Positions 41,065-42,835 of a DNA stretch of 42,835 nucleotides are shown one piece after another. Below the pieces are notes generated by a model, which had not been told where the DNA came from, searched no databases, and worked only from the letters and a program-made list of their open reading frames with translations. Made by a program: the position numbers and the translations under genes. Position 1 is the stretch's first letter. Each line of letters starts with the position of its first letter. The DNA is from Defluviitaleaceae bacterium. Its GTDB lineage: Bacteria; Bacillota; Clostridia; Lachnospirales; WQUN01. The stretch is from positions 1-42,835 of the forward strand of contig WQVF01000029.1 of the NCBI GenBank assembly GCA_009781725.1. The letters run 5' to 3'.

Positions 41065-41541
41065 TCAGTCCAGATTATAAGTGAGCTCGGCTGGGGTAAA
41101 AATGTCAAATAGCCGCACAAGCATTACCGCCGCTTGTTCGCGGGTAATTATGCCATAAGGATTAAAATATCCACCGCCAACTCCAAACACAACCCCCAAA
41201 TACCCCATCTTCTGCACATTAAGGTCATTAGTATCGTTGAAACTCACTTGCCCTGTAATTTCAGTACCTGTCAAATTTTCATATAAACGAACAGCAAGGT
41301 CGGTAAACTCTGCACGGGTTATAGGCAGTGTCAAATCGGTAAATGTAGGGGGAACAAATCCAAGAGAAGCAGCTCTATCAACATACGCTGCGGCCCAACT
41401 GTCCGTAATGACGTAGCCAGCCTGTCCCTCGAGCAGCTGTGTTACAGTAGCACTTCTGGCAAAGGGGCGTGGGGTAACCCATGGGCTTACACTGCCACAC
41501 AATAGAGCGATTACTAAGGAAAGGCAAAGGCATATTTTCAT
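41065..41541 (-). CDS. Small secreted S-layer-homology protein
   Basis: A 158-aa protein with a signal peptide (residues 1-22, MKICLCLSLVIALLCG) followed by SLH-type repeats: FTDLTLPITRAEFTDLAVRL and FNDTNDLNVQKMGYLGV with YFNPYGIITREQAAVMLVRL. SLH domains bind pyruvylated wall polymers or display proteins at the surface. No other domain is attached, so it may be an anchor subunit or the remains of a larger protein. Start ATG 41541 has GGAGG upstream. Confidence 0.85.
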   Translation of the reverse strand: MKICLCLSLVIALLCGSVSPWVTPRPFARSATVTQLLEGQAGYVITDSWAAAYVDRAASLGFVPPTFTDLTLPITRAEFTDLAVRLYENLTGTEITGQVSFNDTNDLNVQKMGYLGVVFGVGGGYFNPYGIITREQAAVMLVRLFDIFTPAELTYNLD

Positions 41542-41811
41542 TGTTGTTTCCTCCACAGTATTTTTATTGACTTAGACGAATGAATCTAAAAAGTTCTATC
41601 ACAAATCAAAATGCAGCATACATTTGTAGAATGTTCGGTGATAATGTAAGGCCTACGGAGTATAATAACAATACAGGGGGAACATATCAAATGCCGCTAA
41701 GAAGTAAACCCACACAGCCGAATGATTATATTGACTCAAGGTATATTTGTGTCAAGTATACAGGTGATACCGATTCCAATTAAAATCCTATCTGCCTGTC
41801 GCGGCAAAACC
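41542..41811. other. Non-coding gap
   Basis: The region upstream of the SLH gene contains an open frame at 41580-41783 (67 codons) without a ribosome site or recognisable motif. I see no supported gene. Confidence 0.4.
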
Positions 41812-41840
41812 GCTTGAAACGCTTGCTTCGCGTTTCAAGC
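41812..41840. repeat. Perfect 11-bp inverted repeat
   Basis: GCTTGAAACGC and GCGTTTCAAGC around a 7-nt loop, adjacent to the breakpoint of the conjugative-ATPase remnant. It could be a terminator-like stem without a T-run or an element end. Confidence 0.65.
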
Positions 41841-41842
41841 CG

Positions 41843-42070
41843 TCACACCTGTGGCATTTTGTAAAGGATTTTTATATAGTGTGGGCTGGTAGGCGACAGC
41901 TTGATTGTTTGGCCTCCCAAGCGAGAAACTAGTGCATGATACTCACCCTCTGGATCAGCAATAATGATATCATCCTCAGTCACAAGGAAGGCATTAACCA
42001 TCTCCATTTTAGCTGCAAAAGATTTACCTGACCCCGGGGTACCAAGCATTAATCCATTGGGGTTTTGATG
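41843..42070 (-). pseudogene. Remnant of a VirB4/TraE-like conjugation ATPase
   Basis: The fragment shows the Walker A region NPNGLMLGTPGSGKSFAAK followed by VTEDDIIIADPEGEYHALVS and GGQTIKLSPTS, the nucleotide-binding core of conjugative-element ATPases. The match begins at NPNG, two codons after an upstream stop, and ends abruptly after SPTSPHYI. Intact proteins are about 600-800 aa, so this is a short internal piece left by deletion of an integrative conjugative element. Confidence 0.85.
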
Positions 42071-42094
42071 TCAATGACTGTTTTTTCCACGGAA

Positions 42095-42137
42095 AAAGCC
42101 CACCAAGAACGTGATTATACCGAACCTAGTGGGCTTT
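42095..42137 (-). terminator. Terminator of the Rpn-like gene
   Basis: Stem 42095-42103/42129-42137 (AAAGCCCAC with GTGGGCTTT), long 25-nt loop, followed by T-rich sequence on the minus strand. Confidence 0.6.
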
Positions 42138-42158
42138 GCTGTCTATTGGGATTTGTTG

Positions 42159-42835
42159 TTACGCGTTCGGAGTGGCTCGCAGTACCTCTATTTCCTTGCG
42201 GAGTTTTTCAATTTCCGCTGCCTGTTGCTCCATTATTCGTCTATCATCAGCACGTTCTTTATTGTAAAAATAAATTTCGTCCTGCCTGCGCTGATAGGCT
42301 TGCCGTATAATTTTATCTTCGCTTTGTCTTGCCAATGCGGCAACAGCCATGTAAATCTCCTCCTCCTCACAAGCATTTTCAATAATAGTTTTGTTAGCTA
42401 TCTCTTTTTGGGTAATTATCGAAAGCCACTTAGCGAACATCATTTCTTCGGTATCGTTTATGACTATGCTGTCTGCTTCATTTACAGCCCTTGCAAAGGC
42501 TCTCATATCAATATAGTGTAACTCCATTGCGTTCGTGAATACAGTAAAATCTTCACAATCCATTATCATGCAAAGCCTATGGATTTTTTCGTTGTCTGTG
42601 TTTGTATTTTTGTCATTTTTAATTGGTTCAATCGTGCCATTGGTAAAAGCAATAGTAATGGTAGGCGGCTGTGCTGTATAGTTTGCACCAACTTCCAAAT
42701 CTTCACCATAAACCCTTGCCCATGAGCGGATGGTCTTAGCTTTTAATTCGCCTAACCCATACATATGCATTTCTATGAGTATAGTAGTACCATCATCTAA
42801 CTCTGCCCTTATATCTAGTATGGACAACTTATCCT
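42159..42835 (-). CDS. Rpn/PD-(D/E)XK-family protein (5' end outside window)
   Basis: At least 225 aa, open to the right edge (codons before the TTG at 42827 read D-K). The segment SILDIRAELDDGTTILIEMH matches the core of the Rpn recombination-promoting nuclease/PDDEXK_2 transposase family, in which D...E-x-Q forms the metal site. Here the third residue is His instead of Gln, so activity is uncertain. The C-terminal part is a Lys/Glu-rich coiled coil ending shortly after MEQQAAEIEKLRKE. Such genes are multicopy and mobile, which agrees with the conjugative remnant next to it. Confidence 0.85.
   Translation of the reverse strand, partial: DKLSILDIRAELDDGTTILIEMHMYGLGELKAKTIRSWARVYGEDLEVGANYTAQPPTITIAFTNGTIEPIKNDKNTNTDNEKIHRLCMIMDCEDFTVFTNAMELHYIDMRAFARAVNEADSIVINDTEEMMFAKWLSIITQKEIANKTIIENACEEEEIYMAVAALARQSEDKIIRQAYQRRQDEIYFYNKERADDRRIMEQQAAEIEKLRKEIEVLRATPNA

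Noticed and set aside
41580-41783. 67-codon plus-strand open frame
   Set aside because: No ribosome site, no motif, polar composition; not enough support.

Overview
This window reads as a chromosomal segment of an uncultured low-to-moderate-GC Gram-positive of the class Clostridia. The evidence is strong AGGAGG-type ribosome binding sites, an LCP wall-polymer ligase, a CapA-like protein, a one-gene S-layer-homology protein, an XRE/TPR (RRNPP-type) regulator, a free-standing corrinoid protein, a LonH/YcbZ-like protease and the Firmicutes order tsaE-tsaB-rimI. I saw no rRNA, tRNA, CRISPR array or intact transposase. The genus cannot be named from the sequence alone.

Layout. (a) 1-4.9 kb is a defence-type block: the 3' part of an MmeI-like restriction-modification methyltransferase, an HNH-nuclease-like gene, then a compact unit made of a good sigma-A promoter, a tandem series of four small hairpins at a 32-33 nt pitch, a Rho-independent terminator and a 149-aa PBECR4-like (RNase-fold) protein. 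That layout matches type III toxin-antitoxin loci and is the most interesting item in the window. (b) 4.8-10.7 kb is a plus-strand housekeeping and cell-envelope run behind a duplicated 73-bp leader: SagB-type nitroreductase, LCP protein, ligA, a GH29 alpha-L-fucosidase and a GNAT enzyme. (c) 10.6-19.4 kb is on the minus strand. It starts at 19.4 kb with an ABC exporter that has an N-terminal zinc ribbon, followed by a DUF1854 protein, two related small membrane proteins, a second zinc-ribbon ABC exporter and a short UvrD/PcrA-type helicase; a 34-aa membrane peptide and a YhhN-like membrane protein lie further downstream. (d) 19.4-23.4 kb holds a palindromic repeat, a long 5'-end hairpin, an Rrf2 regulator, malQ, a tiny membrane ORF and a CapA-family protein. 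(e) 23.4-28.9 kb (minus) holds an XRE/TPR regulator, a corrinoid protein and a SWIM-SNF2 helicase. (f) 29.2-36 kb (plus) holds asnB, a membrane PH-like protein, tsaE, tsaB, rimI and a Lon-family protease. (g) 36-42.8 kb holds a vapBC pair, a CDF transporter, an ABC exporter whose last codons come from a palindromic repeat, a membrane-type MerR operon, an SLH protein, a conjugative-ATPase remnant and an Rpn/PD-(D/E)XK family protein cut by the window edge.

How the parts work together. The two ends (0-4.9 kb and 41.8-42.8 kb) look like accessory DNA, and the middle is mostly stable chromosome. The DUF1854 dual-ABC operon is a coherent but functionally unassigned membrane system. The tsaE-tsaB-rimI cluster serves tRNA t6A formation and ribosomal protein S18 acetylation. 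Several intergenic regions carry long perfect hairpins (3.71, 19.84, 24.85, 29.13, 29.18 and 41.81 kb) and mobile palindromic repeats (16.89, 19.47, 33.45 and 39.69 kb), which point to active use of RNA structure and a repeat-rich genome. Assignments rest on reading motifs in the translated sequence; no database search was possible.
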